Shown here: one piece after another, positions 26,479 to 35,799 of the stretch
How positions within the stretch are numbered: the first letter of the stretch is position 1
Layout: each line of letters starts with the position of its first letter
Source of the DNA: a candidate division KSB1 bacterium
GTDB taxonomy: Bacteria; Zhuqueibacterota; Zhuqueibacteria; Zhuqueibacterales; Zhuqueibacteraceae
DNA length: 64,000 nucleotides
Reading direction: 5' to 3'
NCBI GenBank assembly: GCA_034506255.1
Contig: JAPDPX010000006.1
Coordinates: forward strand, 248,001 to 312,000
The notes under the pieces: model-generated
What the model was told of the DNA's origin: nothing
The model's input: only the letters and a program-made list of their open reading frames with translations
Database searches by the model: none
Program-made: the position numbers and the translations under genes

Positions 26479-28653
26479 ATGCAATCTTCTGCAAGCACGC
26501 TACAGTCGAAAACGACCTGGATGGTTTTTGGTGCCCTGCTTCTCCTGGTCGGGATGCCGCTGGCACTGTGGTTGAACAATCTCAGTCACGATCTGCCCGA
26601 CCCCGGACAGCTCGAGAGCTACAAGCCCAAACTCGGTTCGGAAGTATATTCGAGCGACGGCAAGCTCATCAAAGAATTTTTCGAGGAACGGCGGGCATTC
26701 ACGCCGCTCAGCCAGATCCCCAAGCATCTCCAGCAGGCCCTGCTGGCAACCGAAGACCGCAATTTCTACAACCATTGGGGGGTGAACACCATGCGCCTGC
26801 TGCAGGCACTGGTCATCGATCTCATCTACATGGAAAAACGGCAGGGCGCCAGCACGATCGCGCAGCAGCTCGCCCGCCTGTTGTATTTGACGCCGGAGAA
26901 GACCATGACCCGCAAGATCAAGGAGATCATGACCGCGATTCAAATCGAGCGGACCTACACCAAGGACGAAATTCTCGAGATGTATTTGAATCACGTGTAT
27001 CTCGGGCATGGCGCCTACGGCGTGCAAATGGCGGCGCAACGTTATTTCGGCAAAAACGTGCAGGATCTCGAGCTGCAGGAGGCGGCGACCCTGGTGGCGT
27101 TGGTGCAGCGGCCGGAACCGCTTTCGCCGATTCGCAACCCGGCCGGCTGCCAGGCACGGCGCAATCTCGTGCTGCGCAACATGTACCACACCGGTCTGCT
27201 GTCCGCCGCCGAGCTGCAGCGCCTGACCGAGACGCCGCTGGGCGTGCATGCCACCCTCGCCAACGAGTATTATGGCACGGCGCGCTATTTCACCGAACAC
27301 GTGCGGCAGTTGCTCTGGCAAAAATACGGCCGCGACCTGCTCACCGAGGGCTTCAAAATCTACACCACGCTGGACACCCGGGTGCAATATCTGGCGGAAC
27401 GCATCATCCAGCAGCATTTGCGCGAAGTGCAAAGCCAGGTCAACAAAAATCTCATCCGCAAACGGGAACACCTCAAGCTCATCACGCCGGCGATGCTCGA
27501 CAGCCTGGGTCTGACCCTGCAGCAATTCGTGGCCGATTCCACCCTGCTCAACAATTTTCTCAGCAGTCAGCGCGCCGTGCAGGTCGCCTTCATTTGCATC
27601 GAAACCAAAACCGGCTACGTGCGCGCCATGATCGGTGGCCGTGACTTCGACGAAAGCAAATACAACCGCGTCATCCAGGCGCAACGCCAGCCCGGCTCGG
27701 CCTTCAAGCCCTTTGTCTATGCCACGGTGATCGACAACGGTTATCAACCCACTTTCGAAGTGCTCAATCAGCCGGTGGTGGTCAAACAGGCTGATGGCAC
27801 GGAATGGCGGCCGCAGAACTTTGACGGCTCGATTGGCGGTTACGTCACCCTGCGCGAGGCGCTGGCGCGCTCGCTCAATTTGCCGACCGTGCGGCTGGTG
27901 CAGCAGATTGCCAATCCGGCCACGGTGGTGAAATACGCCCAAAAAATGGGCTTGACCACCAACATTCCGCCCTACGAATCGATCGCGCTCGGCGCCGGCG
28001 AGGTGATTCCGATTGAAATCACCTCCGCCTATTCCGCCTTTCCCAACCAGGGCGTGCGCATGGAGCCGATTTTCATCACGCGCGTCGAAGACAAGGATGG
28101 CAACATCATCGAGGAAAACCGGCCGCACGGCAGCGAAGTCTTGAGCAAGGAAACCGCCACCATCATGACCGACATGATGCGCGGGGTGCTGGATTTTCAC
28201 GCCGGTCCGGGACGCTTCGGCACCGGCGTGGCCGCACGCAGCAAATATGGTTTCACCCGGCCCGCCGGCGGCAAATCCGGCACCACCAACGAGTATCGCG
28301 ATACCTGGTTCATCGGCTTCACCCCGCAACTCACCACCGGCGTGTGGGTGGGTTTCGACCGCCAGGACATGTCGTTCGAGCGGGGCACCGGCTCGTCGAT
28401 CTGCCTGCCGATTTGGGCGCCCTTCATGAAGGCGGCACATGACACCCTGGGCTTGCCGGTGGAAGATTTCAACCAGCCGCCGACGGTTTACAAACTGGAA
28501 ATCTGCACCATTTCCAAAGAGCTCGCCAACGAAGAGTGCCCCAGCACGACTTACGCCATCTTCCGCGCAGGCACCGAGCCCAAAACGCGCTGCCACATTC
28601 ATCACGGCCGCGAGAAGAGCCAGCAGCGCCGCCGTTCCGCACACCGCACCTGA
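26479..28653 (+). CDS. Class A penicillin-binding protein (PBP1a-like)
   Basis: 724 residues from ATG 26479 (GAGG upstream; frame open to 26410). One N-terminal membrane helix (about 14-33). Glycosyltransferase domain (GT51): catalytic ATEDRNFYNHWG around Glu92, QGASTIAQQLARLLYL, TRKIKEIMTAIQIE and KDEILEMYLNHVYLGHGAYG. Transpeptidase domain: Ser407 in RQPGSAFKPF, SLN in ALARSLNLPTVR, and the KSGTTNE form of the KTG box. It polymerises and cross-links peptidoglycan. Length and motif order match PBP1a; the domain between GT and TP is short. It probably shares a transcript with the LpxH-like gene and ends at a terminator. Confidence 0.93.
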   Translation: MQSSASTLQSKTTWMVFGALLLLVGMPLALWLNNLSHDLPDPGQLESYKPKLGSEVYSSDGKLIKEFFEERRAFTPLSQIPKHLQQALLATEDRNFYNHWGVNTMRLLQALVIDLIYMEKRQGASTIAQQLARLLYLTPEKTMTRKIKEIMTAIQIERTYTKDEILEMYLNHVYLGHGAYGVQMAAQRYFGKNVQDLELQEAATLVALVQRPEPLSPIRNPAGCQARRNLVLRNMYHTGLLSAAELQRLTETPLGVHATLANEYYGTARYFTEHVRQLLWQKYGRDLLTEGFKIYTTLDTRVQYLAERIIQQHLREVQSQVNKNLIRKREHLKLITPAMLDSLGLTLQQFVADSTLLNNFLSSQRAVQVAFICIETKTGYVRAMIGGRDFDESKYNRVIQAQRQPGSAFKPFVYATVIDNGYQPTFEVLNQPVVVKQADGTEWRPQNFDGSIGGYVTLREALARSLNLPTVRLVQQIANPATVVKYAQKMGLTTNIPPYESIALGAGEVIPIEITSAYSAFPNQGVRMEPIFITRVEDKDGNIIEENRPHGSEVLSKETATIMTDMMRGVLDFHAGPGRFGTGVAARSKYGFTRPAGGKSGTTNEYRDTWFIGFTPQLTTGVWVGFDRQDMSFERGTGSSICLPIWAPFMKAAHDTLGLPVEDFNQPPTVYKLEICTISKELANEECPSTTYAIFRAGTEPKTRCHIHHGREKSQQRRRSAHRT

Positions 28654-28661
28654 AGCAATGC

Positions 28662-28701
28662 AAAAGCCCGCCGCCTCATTCAGATGAAGCAGCGGGCTTT
28701 T
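28662..28701 (+). terminator. Terminator after the PBP gene
   Basis: AAAAGCCCG (28662-28670) and CGGGCTTTT (28693-28701) form the outer stem, with extra GC pairs inside, closing a loop around CTCATTCAGATGAA. The A-tract/T-tract symmetry also lets it serve the convergent gene at 28771-29313. Confidence 0.85.
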
Positions 28702-28770
28702 GTTCTCGCGTTTCCGGCGCCCGGTTTCAGGCGTCAGCCGCGCAAAGTCGCCTGTCAAGGGCTGCCAGCT

Positions 28771-29313
28771 TCAGTTCTCACTCATGTGTTCGTGCAGGAG
28801 CTTCCAGCCGTTTTCATACACCCACACGCGGGTGACTTTGCCGGAACCCTCCACGAATTTCTCGCCCAGCTTCCCCTCGGTCATGTAATTGTAGGTCACC
28901 AGCAAAACTTCGCGATAGACCTCGGCGCTGGAGTGGATGATGCTGATGGCACCGATGCTTTGCTCCATCTGGCTCTTCACCCGCTTGAGCACCTCCCCGG
29001 AGCCATCGATGCGGAACGGCAGTTTGGGCTGAAAGCGTGACGCCTTGGGATGCAAAAACTCGCCATAGGCCTTGTCATCCTTTTTGGCGAGCGCCTCGTC
29101 CAGCTTCTTGTTGTGGGCGATGGCGTTCTTCTTCCATGTCTCCCGGTCCTCTTTCGTCACCTTGGCTTTCTTGAAGTAGGTTTTCGCCAGCAAGCCACCG
29201 CCAATCACAATGACGAGAAACACGAGAATCTGCAGCAGCAGCGCCAGCGAGACGCGCGGCTCATCCTGCAGGCGCCAGATCATCAGCAGGTGCGGAATCA
29301 AGCTCAGCGGAAT
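28771..29313 (-). CDS. Membrane-anchored NTF2-like (SnoaL/DUF4440-type) protein
   Basis: About 180 residues. Two hydrophobic stretches at the N-terminus (IPLSLIPHLLMIW and LALLLQILVFLVIVIGGGLL) are followed by a basic linker and an NTF2-like cone fold (KKLDEALAKKDDKAYGEFLH, ISIIHSSAEVYREVLLVTYN, VTRVWVYENGWKLLHEHMSE), the pattern of SnoaL/DUF4440 proteins. Function is unknown. The start is uncertain: a strong GGAGG at 29327-29323 has no ATG, GTG or TTG at proper spacing, only ATC and ATT codons (ATT at 29313); the first ordinary ATG is at 29283 and would remove the first hydrophobic segment, and an unsupported TTG lies at 29361. Confidence 0.7.
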   Translation of the reverse strand: MPLSLIPHLLMIWRLQDEPRVSLALLLQILVFLVIVIGGGLLAKTYFKKAKVTKEDRETWKKNAIAHNKKLDEALAKKDDKAYGEFLHPKASRFQPKLPFRIDGSGEVLKRVKSQMEQSIGAISIIHSSAEVYREVLLVTYNYMTEGKLGEKFVEGSGKVTRVWVYENGWKLLHEHMSEN

Positions 29314-29641
29314 GATAAGACACCTCCGGTTCTGAAAATGAGAAAGCTTTCTTCTACCCAAACGAGGTGCACGGCAAAGGCGGTCGGAATATTGTATTTC
29401 CGCGGGAAATTAGCAAGAGGCAGCCGGATCACTGGAATGCGCCGTTTTGCCTCACTCACAGGGGAGAAACGTCGCGCAGCCATCCCGATTGCAAGCAAGG
29501 TGCCCGCGCGCTTCTCCCGTTAATGATGCAACACCGAAAAATGGCTTGCATCCCGGGACCGGCCTGCTAAATTGACCCCCGCCTGACCGTTGCGTCAGCC
29601 TTTCTCTCATGGAAGCATTTGCCCTCATTCTGGCGGGAGTG

Positions 29642-29684
29642 CCGCCTTCCAGGCGGGATTTTTTGCTCCCGGTTTGCAGCCGGG
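29642..29684. repeat. Two short hairpins in gap 29314-29740
   Basis: At 29642-29656 the minus strand reads CCGCC-TGGAA-GGCGG, the same loop as the hairpins at 1080 and 39185 with a different stem. At 29668-29684 CCCGG and CCGGG form another stem. Nothing else is recognisable in this gap. Confidence 0.5.
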
Positions 29685-29740
29685 CTTCCAGCGCCGCAGG
29701 GGGAACACTTCGTCTTTAACCGTGAAGCCGGGGATCTGCC

Positions 29741-30334
29741 ATGAACATTTGGGATGAACGCTACAGTGTTGCTGAATATGTTTACGGCACGCAGGCCAAT
29801 GACTTTCTCGTTTCCGTGTGGCCACGCCTGCCGGCCGGCAAAGTGTTGTGCCTGGCCGAAGGGGAGGGCCGCAATGCGGTGTTTCTGGCGGAAAAAGGTT
29901 TTGAAGTCGTCGCAGTGGATTCCTCGGCTGTGGGGTTGGCCAAACTCGCGCGTCTGGCGCAAACACGCGGCGTGAAGGTGGAAACGGTGTGTGCGGATCT
30001 GGCCGATTTTGAGATGGCGCGGGAGGCCTGGAGCGCGGTGGTCTCGATCTTCGCACATCTGCCCCGTGCGGTGCGCGCCCCGCTGCATCGTCGCGTGGTG
30101 GCAGGCTTGCAGCCCGGCGGCGTGTTTGTGCTGGAGGCCTACACCCCGGCACAGTTGCAATTCAAAACCGGCGGACCGTCATCCCTCGAGCTGTTGATGG
30201 ATCTTCCAACCTTGTTGGAGGAGTTGCGCGGTCTGGACTTTCTCATTGCGCGCGAGGTGGAACGCGAGGTGCAGGAGGGATTATTGCATCGCGGCCGCAG
30301 CGCCGTGGTGCAGATATTGGCGGGCAAGCCCTGA
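29741..30334 (+). CDS. Class I SAM-dependent methyltransferase
   Basis: 197 residues. The Rossmann-like methyltransferase core is clear: motif I is VLCLAEGEGRNAVFLAEKGF, motif II EVVAVDSSAVGLAKLARLA, then CADLADFEM and GVFVLEAYTPAQLQ. N-terminal WDERYSVAEYVYGTQANDFL is typical of small TehB/YcgJ-like methyltransferases. The substrate is unknown. No ribosome-binding site stands out ahead of the ATG. It is isolated, with repeats on both sides. Confidence 0.86.
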   Translation: MNIWDERYSVAEYVYGTQANDFLVSVWPRLPAGKVLCLAEGEGRNAVFLAEKGFEVVAVDSSAVGLAKLARLAQTRGVKVETVCADLADFEMAREAWSAVVSIFAHLPRAVRAPLHRRVVAGLQPGGVFVLEAYTPAQLQFKTGGPSSLELLMDLPTLLEELRGLDFLIAREVEREVQEGLLHRGRSAVVQILAGKP

Positions 30335-30717
30335 GATTGCAGTTCCCACAGAAGGGGTTGCACACGAACGCCGACAGGCAAAGCGGTGGTGCGGAATTAG
30401 CCGGCGTTTGTGCGGGATTATAAAATTCCAAATACATGTTCCCAATGACCTGGCCGCTGCCTGAAAATCCGCAAAGCTTTCACGCCCTTTGGGATTTTAA
30501 AAATTTGGACTCAACCCGGGTCGATACTTTCGGGGCACAACCGGGTTCCCTGCCACGGCCGCGAGGTTCGATCACTTGCTGCAAATGAGGCCGGTATTTT
30601 CGAGGCAGCATCGGAACAAAGCAGCAGACGCACCCGGCATCACGCCGGCAGGAAAGTTCTTCAACACTCCTCGCTTTTCGCCCGCGCCCGGCAAAACGAT
30701 TGCTCATCTATGCTGTA

Positions 30718-31095
30718 AGCCCCTGAATTTTGCATGCTGGCTTGCTGTTGCCCGGAAGCATTGGGGTGTGCACAAAACTCCATCAGGAGTGAACTGTTTG
30801 TAGACATGGGCATCTTGCCTGTCTTTAAACTCCGTTAGGAGTGGCCGGTAGAATTTCCCATGATCGGGCGCGGTTTTTTGAGGAGGGCTAAGCAGGTCAA
30901 TCCTGACGGAGTTTTAGGAAATGCGATGTGCAGCTTTACCAAAAACAGTTCACTGCTACCGGAGTTGACCGCACGATTGCCTGCAAAATTTTTTATGCAC
31001 CACCCCTTGGGTGGTTGGCCGTCGCGATCAGAGCGGCGTTTTTCGCGGAGGAGATCAATCTGGGTGGAAAAATTCAGGAAGTCAGGATCTGCACC
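30718..31095 (-). repeat. Hairpin-array repeat (family B), copy 2, core lost (gap 30335-31201)
   Basis: This gap carries the flanking modules of family B (CCTGAATTTTGCATGCTGGC at 30730, then GGAGTTGACCGCACG, TATGCACCACCCCTTGGGTG, GTCGCGATCAGAGC and GGAGATCAATCTGGGTGG up to about 31085), in the same orientation as copy 1. The CCCACGAAA core and its neighbourhood are missing, replaced by about 150 bases of unrelated sequence. The remainder of the gap shows nothing. Confidence 0.68.
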
Positions 31096-31201
31096 ACACC
31101 CCACCTCAAATCCTGCCTGAACCAAATACTCAAGAACAAAGGCCGCGAAAACAGCTTCTGAGTTGATTTGTTTGGGTAATCTGTGCCCCGTGGTTTGCAG
31201 A

Positions 31202-31645
31202 TCACAGCGGCACCTGACGCGCGAAGGATTCGGCAGGCTCACGGGACAGGTCATGGGCTTGAATCAAATCGCGGCCTTCACTGTGGGGCAAAATCGCGGC
31301 GTGGCACACGGCATTTTGCAGCGTACACACACTGCCGGGCCGGGATGGGCTTGCAAAATTGGCAACCGCCGGCACGAACGCCAACGGACGGCCGGAGACA
31401 TGAGTGATCTTCGCGGATGGTGTGGCGCGCACCGCTCCGGCCGCCGTGCTGTGATGCTGCAAATCGCGCAACTACTTTTCGGGCCCCGGGAGGGCTTGCT
31501 GGCGTGCTTCGGCAGGCTGCCGCATTTGTGCCGAAGCAGCCGGCTTGTGCTGCAGTTGCTGCTGCACCTCCTGCAAGCACGCCAGCCCGGCTTGCCCGGC
31601 GGCGATGTGCTCCTGCCACAAGCGGTGCCTCCCGCCACATTTTTG
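31202..31645 (-). pseudogene. Decayed in-frame continuation of the CHASE2 gene
   Basis: Beyond the TAG that ends the CHASE2 protein (31646-31648) the same frame stays open to a second TAG at 31472-31474 and then to TGA at 31202. The codons keep the high third-position GC of neighbouring genes. The peptide is Ala/Gln-rich (LACLQEVQQQLQHKPAASAQ), then THVSGRPLAFVPAVANFASP and LPHSEGRDLIQAHDLSREP. I recognise no domain. TAG is used as a normal stop elsewhere here, so decay is more likely than recoding. Confidence 0.4.
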
Positions 31646-32854
31646 CTAGTGCGCCTGCTGGCGCCGAACGCGGAGAAAAGCCAGGGCCGTCAGGTAAGCC
31701 AGCGCCGGCAGCAACACCGGCACAACCAGATTGGCGGTGCGAAAAAGAATGATGGCACGCAGTGCGAGGATCCCAAGCACAGCCACGCTGAGAACCAGAA
31801 CTGTCGCGGCGTGCCGGGAACGGCCGATCCACGAGGCCGCCAGCACCAGCAGCGTGATCATTACCACCCGCAGCAGCATCGGCGACTCGCGCAGGAAATT
31901 TTGTGCGATGATATTTTCCGCAATGGTGGCGTGAATCAGCGCGGCTGGCAATGACTCGCTCAGCGGGGTGGCCGTCAGCACGGACAGGCCCGGCGCAGTG
32001 GCAGTCAGCAACACGATTTTGCCGCTGAAGTCAAGCGAGTCAGGCGCGCGGTTGAAACGCCGCAGGAGTTCGACAAAACTCCAGGCCGTGACCTCATCGA
32101 CACTGCCGAAATGATTCAAACGCAGCCGGCCCTGGTGATCCAGCGGAATTTCCCGGCGTGCCGGTTTGGCCCCCGCCAGCCGCAGCGTGCGCGCGGTTGT
32201 TTGCACCGAGTCGGGCGCAATCCCCAGATACAGCCGCGCCAATTCGAAGCCGAAGGCATAGCGCAGCGTATCGTCATGACGCAGCACCAGCGGCGTCTTG
32301 CGGATGACGGCGTCATCGTCGAGATTGCTGAATCCCAAAGCTGCAGCATTTTGACGAAACGCGGGCAACGGCAGGAGCGGCGCGTGCCCGCGGGCGAGCC
32401 GGGGCGGCAAGCCGGGGCGCACAGGGGTGGTGGAATCAGCAGGAGTCAGTTCGGCAAACGCCAGCGGCAGGCAGACGTTGCCGGCGGAACGCAGGAAGCC
32501 GGCCAGCAGGCTGTCGCGGTCGGGATGATGGCGCTCGGCGCGGTCGAACAACAGGTCAAGACCCACGACTTGGGCGCGGGCGCGGTGCAAGCCGTGCAGC
32601 AGGTGACCATAATAATCCCGCGTGAGCGGCCAGCCGCCCAGCGCCTGCAGCTCTTCAGCGCCGAGATAAACCAGGACGATTTTATCCGAAAGCGGTCGGT
32701 TACCGCGCAGTCGAAATTGCAGATCGACCACGGCCTCCTCTGCTTTCTCCCGCCAGGACAGGGGAAAGAGAGCAAGGGCAGAGTAGCACATCACGATGAC
32801 GCTGAGCGCAAACACCGGGTGGGCGCAGATCTTGCGAAAGGTGTGCAGCATCAT
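31646..32854 (-). CDS. CHASE2-domain membrane protein without output domain
   Basis: About 402 residues from ATG 32854. An N-terminal helix (VFALSVIVMCYSALALFPLS) precedes an extracytoplasmic CHASE2 sensor domain: AVVDLQFRLRGNRPLSDKIV, GGWPLTRDYYGHLLHGLHRA, VVGLDLLFDRAERHHPDRD, then ALGFSNLDDDAVIRKTPLVL and GKIVLLTATAPGLSVLTATP. Three C-terminal helices (about 330-400) follow. CHASE2 usually feeds a cyclase, kinase or phosphatase; here the protein stops right after the helices. Coding-like sequence continues beyond its TAG stop, so an output or linker part may have been lost. Confidence 0.85.
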   Translation of the reverse strand: MMLHTFRKICAHPVFALSVIVMCYSALALFPLSWREKAEEAVVDLQFRLRGNRPLSDKIVLVYLGAEELQALGGWPLTRDYYGHLLHGLHRARAQVVGLDLLFDRAERHHPDRDSLLAGFLRSAGNVCLPLAFAELTPADSTTPVRPGLPPRLARGHAPLLPLPAFRQNAAALGFSNLDDDAVIRKTPLVLRHDDTLRYAFGFELARLYLGIAPDSVQTTARTLRLAGAKPARREIPLDHQGRLRLNHFGSVDEVTAWSFVELLRRFNRAPDSLDFSGKIVLLTATAPGLSVLTATPLSESLPAALIHATIAENIIAQNFLRESPMLLRVVMITLLVLAASWIGRSRHAATVLVLSVAVLGILALRAIILFRTANLVVPVLLPALAYLTALAFLRVRRQQAH

Positions 32855-33054
32855 GGCAGGCACGGATAAATATTGCGGCAGTCATGGCGCCGCCTTCTGG
32901 CGACCGGCTGGCCGATGCCACCAGGGCTTTTCTGGCGTGAAGCAGCCTGAACGCAGCCGGACCGGCATGCCCATGCGCACGCGCTGTCCGGGCTGTGCGA
33001 GGCGCAGGCGCGACCGCCCCGGATGAGATGACGGGCGACCGGGGCAACCACGGT

Positions 33055-34266
33055 TCAATCGCTGCCGGCGGCGGGCGCCGGCGAGGGTTGGAGTGCGGCA
33101 TGCCGCCGCGCAAACCGGAAGGTCTCGCGACGATAGGCGGAATAGTCCTCGTCTTCCTCCGCCAGACTGTTGATCTCGACGAAATCCGAGGCGTGAATGA
33201 AACGCGGTCCGCCCAGCGAGATCGCCACATGGCTGATCCGGTCTTCCTGCTCGCCGAAAAAGAGCAGATCCGCAGGTTGCAAATTTTCAAAGTTACGACC
33301 GGCATCGACGGCATCACCCTGGCGCGCCTGCTGGCTGGCATCGCGCAGCAGTGCCACACCGTTCAGCCGAAACACCATCTGGGTGAAGCCGGAACAGTCA
33401 AAGCCGTTGGGTGACGTGCCACCCCAGAGATAAGGCACACCGAGAAACTTCTGCGCGGTTGCCACCACGCCCGCAGTGGTGCCGGGAGTGGTCGGGAAAA
33501 CTTTGTCACGTTCACTCAGCAGTTCAGCTTCCACGAAACCCTGACGGCCATCCGGCAATTCCACCCGGACCCATTTCTGTTTGCCTGCACCGGTCTTGCT
33601 TTCGAGGGTTTCCAGCCGCCGCAGTGTGCACCCCCAGACCAGCGCGGACACGGGAAGGGCACCGGCCCGGGGTTCGTGATGCACCACACCATCAAGGCGA
33701 TTGAATGCCACCAGGTCGCCGGCAAGCCAGGCATCGAGGCCTTCCTGCGTCACGACTTTGAGCGAGCTGGAGGGCAGCCAGCCGAGATAGCCGTCTTCCG
33801 CCTGCGCGTAATACCAGCCGCGTTCCTTCTTGAGCAAGGACAGCAGGCTGCCCATGAGAAGCTGGTTGGACAACTCGGCGGGGTGCTCCGGCGCGCTGCG
33901 CATGTTGGCCACCGCGGTGCGCACGATCGCAAAGCGCCGGCCGCCCAGCGTCTCGTCCGGCAACAACCGGATTTCCTCTTCGACTTTGAAATTGGGCGCC
34001 GCTTCTTTCACGGCTGCCACCAGCTCATTGCGCACCCGCGGGTCGGACAATTCGCCGGTGAGCTTGAGATTGGCGCCCAGCATCACGACCTGCACATTGA
34101 AGACACACAGCCGCCGGTCGGGACAGTGCTTTTCCTGCACGCTCTGGATCGCCGCGGTGACCGCCGGCGGCAGGTCTTTTTCAAGGCGTTTGCATCCCGT
34201 CCCCAGCAGCAAGGCAAACAACAGCAGCGCGCCCGTTGGGCGCAGCACAGACAACAATGGCGGCAT
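33055..34266 (-). CDS. SH3/NlpC-P60 cell-wall peptidase lipoprotein
   Basis: 403 residues from ATG 34266 (GGGAGTGGG upstream); the longer open frame upstream is out of character and overlaps the transporter gene. The leader GALLLFALLLGTGC gives a lipobox with Cys21 or so. Two SH3-like modules follow (RFAIVRTAVANMRSAPEHPA and later a second, ending in VELPDGRQGFVEAELLSERD). The C-terminal NlpC/P60 domain has the catalytic Cys in GTSPNGFDCSGFTQMVFRLN, His in RISHVAISLGG, and a polar residue after RFIHASDFVEINS. Family members cut D-Glu-DAP type bonds in peptidoglycan. The POT-like transporter ends 35 bases upstream, so peptide release and uptake may be linked. Confidence 0.9.
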   Translation of the reverse strand: MPPLLSVLRPTGALLLFALLLGTGCKRLEKDLPPAVTAAIQSVQEKHCPDRRLCVFNVQVVMLGANLKLTGELSDPRVRNELVAAVKEAAPNFKVEEEIRLLPDETLGGRRFAIVRTAVANMRSAPEHPAELSNQLLMGSLLSLLKKERGWYYAQAEDGYLGWLPSSSLKVVTQEGLDAWLAGDLVAFNRLDGVVHHEPRAGALPVSALVWGCTLRRLETLESKTGAGKQKWVRVELPDGRQGFVEAELLSERDKVFPTTPGTTAGVVATAQKFLGVPYLWGGTSPNGFDCSGFTQMVFRLNGVALLRDASQQARQGDAVDAGRNFENLQPADLLFFGEQEDRISHVAISLGGPRFIHASDFVEINSLAEEDEDYSAYRRETFRFARRHAALQPSPAPAAGSD

Positions 34267-34301
34267 GAACCCACTCCCGGTTTGATTCCGACACATGCGT
34301 C

Positions 34302-35558
34302 TCAATTTTTGGGGGTAAAAAATTTGTTGTAGAGCAACATCAAAGCCGTGGCGACGAAGCCCACCGCCGCGACCATGTACCACATCATCGCCGGGTTGAG
34401 CGTATCGCGCAAATACTGCTGCACCAGCCAGCCGCCGAGCGGCCCGCCGACAAACGCGCCGATGGCCACCGGCAGGAAGGCGAAGCCCATGAACGTGCCC
34501 ACCTGCTCCCGGGGCGCCAGGCCGGCGACATATTCGTAAAAGCGCGGTGCCTGTGTCGCCTCCCCAAAGGCAAACAGGGCGATGCCAAGGATGGCGGCGG
34601 TCACGGTCGGCCAGCCTGCGATGATCAGCCAGCAGCAACTGGCCAGGGCAAAGCCCAGGGTCATGGCGGTGATGGGCCGCCACTTCTTCACCAGCGCGGT
34701 CATGGGCACGCCCACCACAATGATGGTCCAGGCGTCGATGGTTTCCAGCAATTCGAAGCGCGGGAAGTGCAGCACCTCCGTGACATAAAACGGGAAGGAA
34801 TAAAAGATCTGCCAGAACATGATCCAAAAGCCGGAGAAGATAACCAGGAAGCTGATGAAACGAAAATTGCGGAACACCAGCAGCATGTCACGGAATACCT
34901 GGCCGAGCGTTCGGCGGTTGTCGCCGGCTTCGCCGGCCTCCGGCTCTTTGAAGAAGAGAAAGGTCGCCAGCAGCAACAGCAGGGAGGTCAGGGAGGACAT
35001 CACCAGCACATACTGAATGCCGAGGCCCTCGCGCACCTGCAGGGCGAGAATCGGGCCAATCGCGCCGCCCAGGTTCACCAGGGTGTAGTAGATCGAGTAC
35101 CCCAATGCCTTCACCTCGGGATGGGAAGTTTTGGCGACCGTGCCGACGATGCAGGGTTTGATCAGCGAACCGCCAATCGCGGTGAGAATCAGCACAGCGG
35201 TGAGGTAGCCGGTTTTGCCGAATGCCTGCACCAGCCCCTGGCCGGCGGGCATGCCGGCCAGGCCGATGAGAAAATAGCCGAGGGCGAACATCGCGAAGCA
35301 GACCATGAGCGTAGGGCGGAAACCGTAACGATCGACAAAAGTACCCGCAATAATTGGCAGCGAGAAAATGAGACCGGAATACAGCCCGGCCAGGCTGCCG
35401 GCGGCTTGCGCCCCCAAGCCGATGGTGTTGGCGAGATAAACGGCGAGCACAGCCTTCGAACCATAGAAGGCAAAACGCTCGAACAACTCCAGAACATTGG
35501 CAATCCAAAAGGCGGGTTGGAAACCGTTGCGCCAGGTGATGGTTTGCGCGGGGGGCAT
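34302..35558 (-). CDS. POT/PTR-like MFS transporter
   Basis: 418 residues, about 12 membrane helices. The N-terminus ANVLELFERFAFYGSKAVLA, then VYLANTIGLG and GTFVDRYGFRPTLMVCFAMF resembles the ExxERFxxYG start of proton-dependent oligopeptide transporters; helix 4-5 reads GGSLIKPCIVGTVAKTSHPE. The usual E1xxE2RFxYY motif appears as ELFERFAFYG. Substrate is inferred as small peptides or related compounds. It is followed 35 bases later by an NlpC/P60 lipoprotein gene in the same direction. Confidence 0.83.
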   Translation of the reverse strand: MPPAQTITWRNGFQPAFWIANVLELFERFAFYGSKAVLAVYLANTIGLGAQAAGSLAGLYSGLIFSLPIIAGTFVDRYGFRPTLMVCFAMFALGYFLIGLAGMPAGQGLVQAFGKTGYLTAVLILTAIGGSLIKPCIVGTVAKTSHPEVKALGYSIYYTLVNLGGAIGPILALQVREGLGIQYVLVMSSLTSLLLLLATFLFFKEPEAGEAGDNRRTLGQVFRDMLLVFRNFRFISFLVIFSGFWIMFWQIFYSFPFYVTEVLHFPRFELLETIDAWTIIVVGVPMTALVKKWRPITAMTLGFALASCCWLIIAGWPTVTAAILGIALFAFGEATQAPRFYEYVAGLAPREQVGTFMGFAFLPVAIGAFVGGPLGGWLVQQYLRDTLNPAMMWYMVAAVGFVATALMLLYNKFFTPKN

Positions 35559-35799
35559 GGCGTCTCTCTCTCTGTTGGTTCGGCACGAGTGCGACCGATG
35601 GCGTCGCAGGGCTGAAAATGGCCGTTAGTGTAGCAAATTTTTTCCGCCAACACAAGCCCGGCGGTGTTTTCCGCCAGGCAATCCCTCAGTCGCGTGTGGA
35701 GGAGCGCAGGCAGACTTGCCTCATGCGCTGATTTTGGGAAAGGCCAAACGCCTGGTGATACCGCGCAGCGCCACATCCGTGAAGAACGGTACCTTGTCA

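Noticed and set aside
26500..28758. Minus-strand frame of 752 codons opposite the PBP gene
   Set aside because: Antisense shadow of a gene with all GT51 and transpeptidase motifs intact.
31472..31648. UAG recoding (for example pyrrolysine) in the CHASE2 gene
   Set aside because: The kinase gene at 4157-5035 and others end in TAG as an ordinary stop, and no PylT-like tRNA or MttB-type gene is seen.
31163..31954. Plus-strand frame of 263 codons opposite the CHASE2 tail
   Set aside because: No ribosome-binding site, no domain, shadow composition.
34267..34827. N-terminal extension of the NlpC/P60 frame to 590 codons
   Set aside because: The extension overlaps the transporter gene in another frame, has shadow composition, and the lipoprotein start at 34266 with GGGAGTGGG fits the family.
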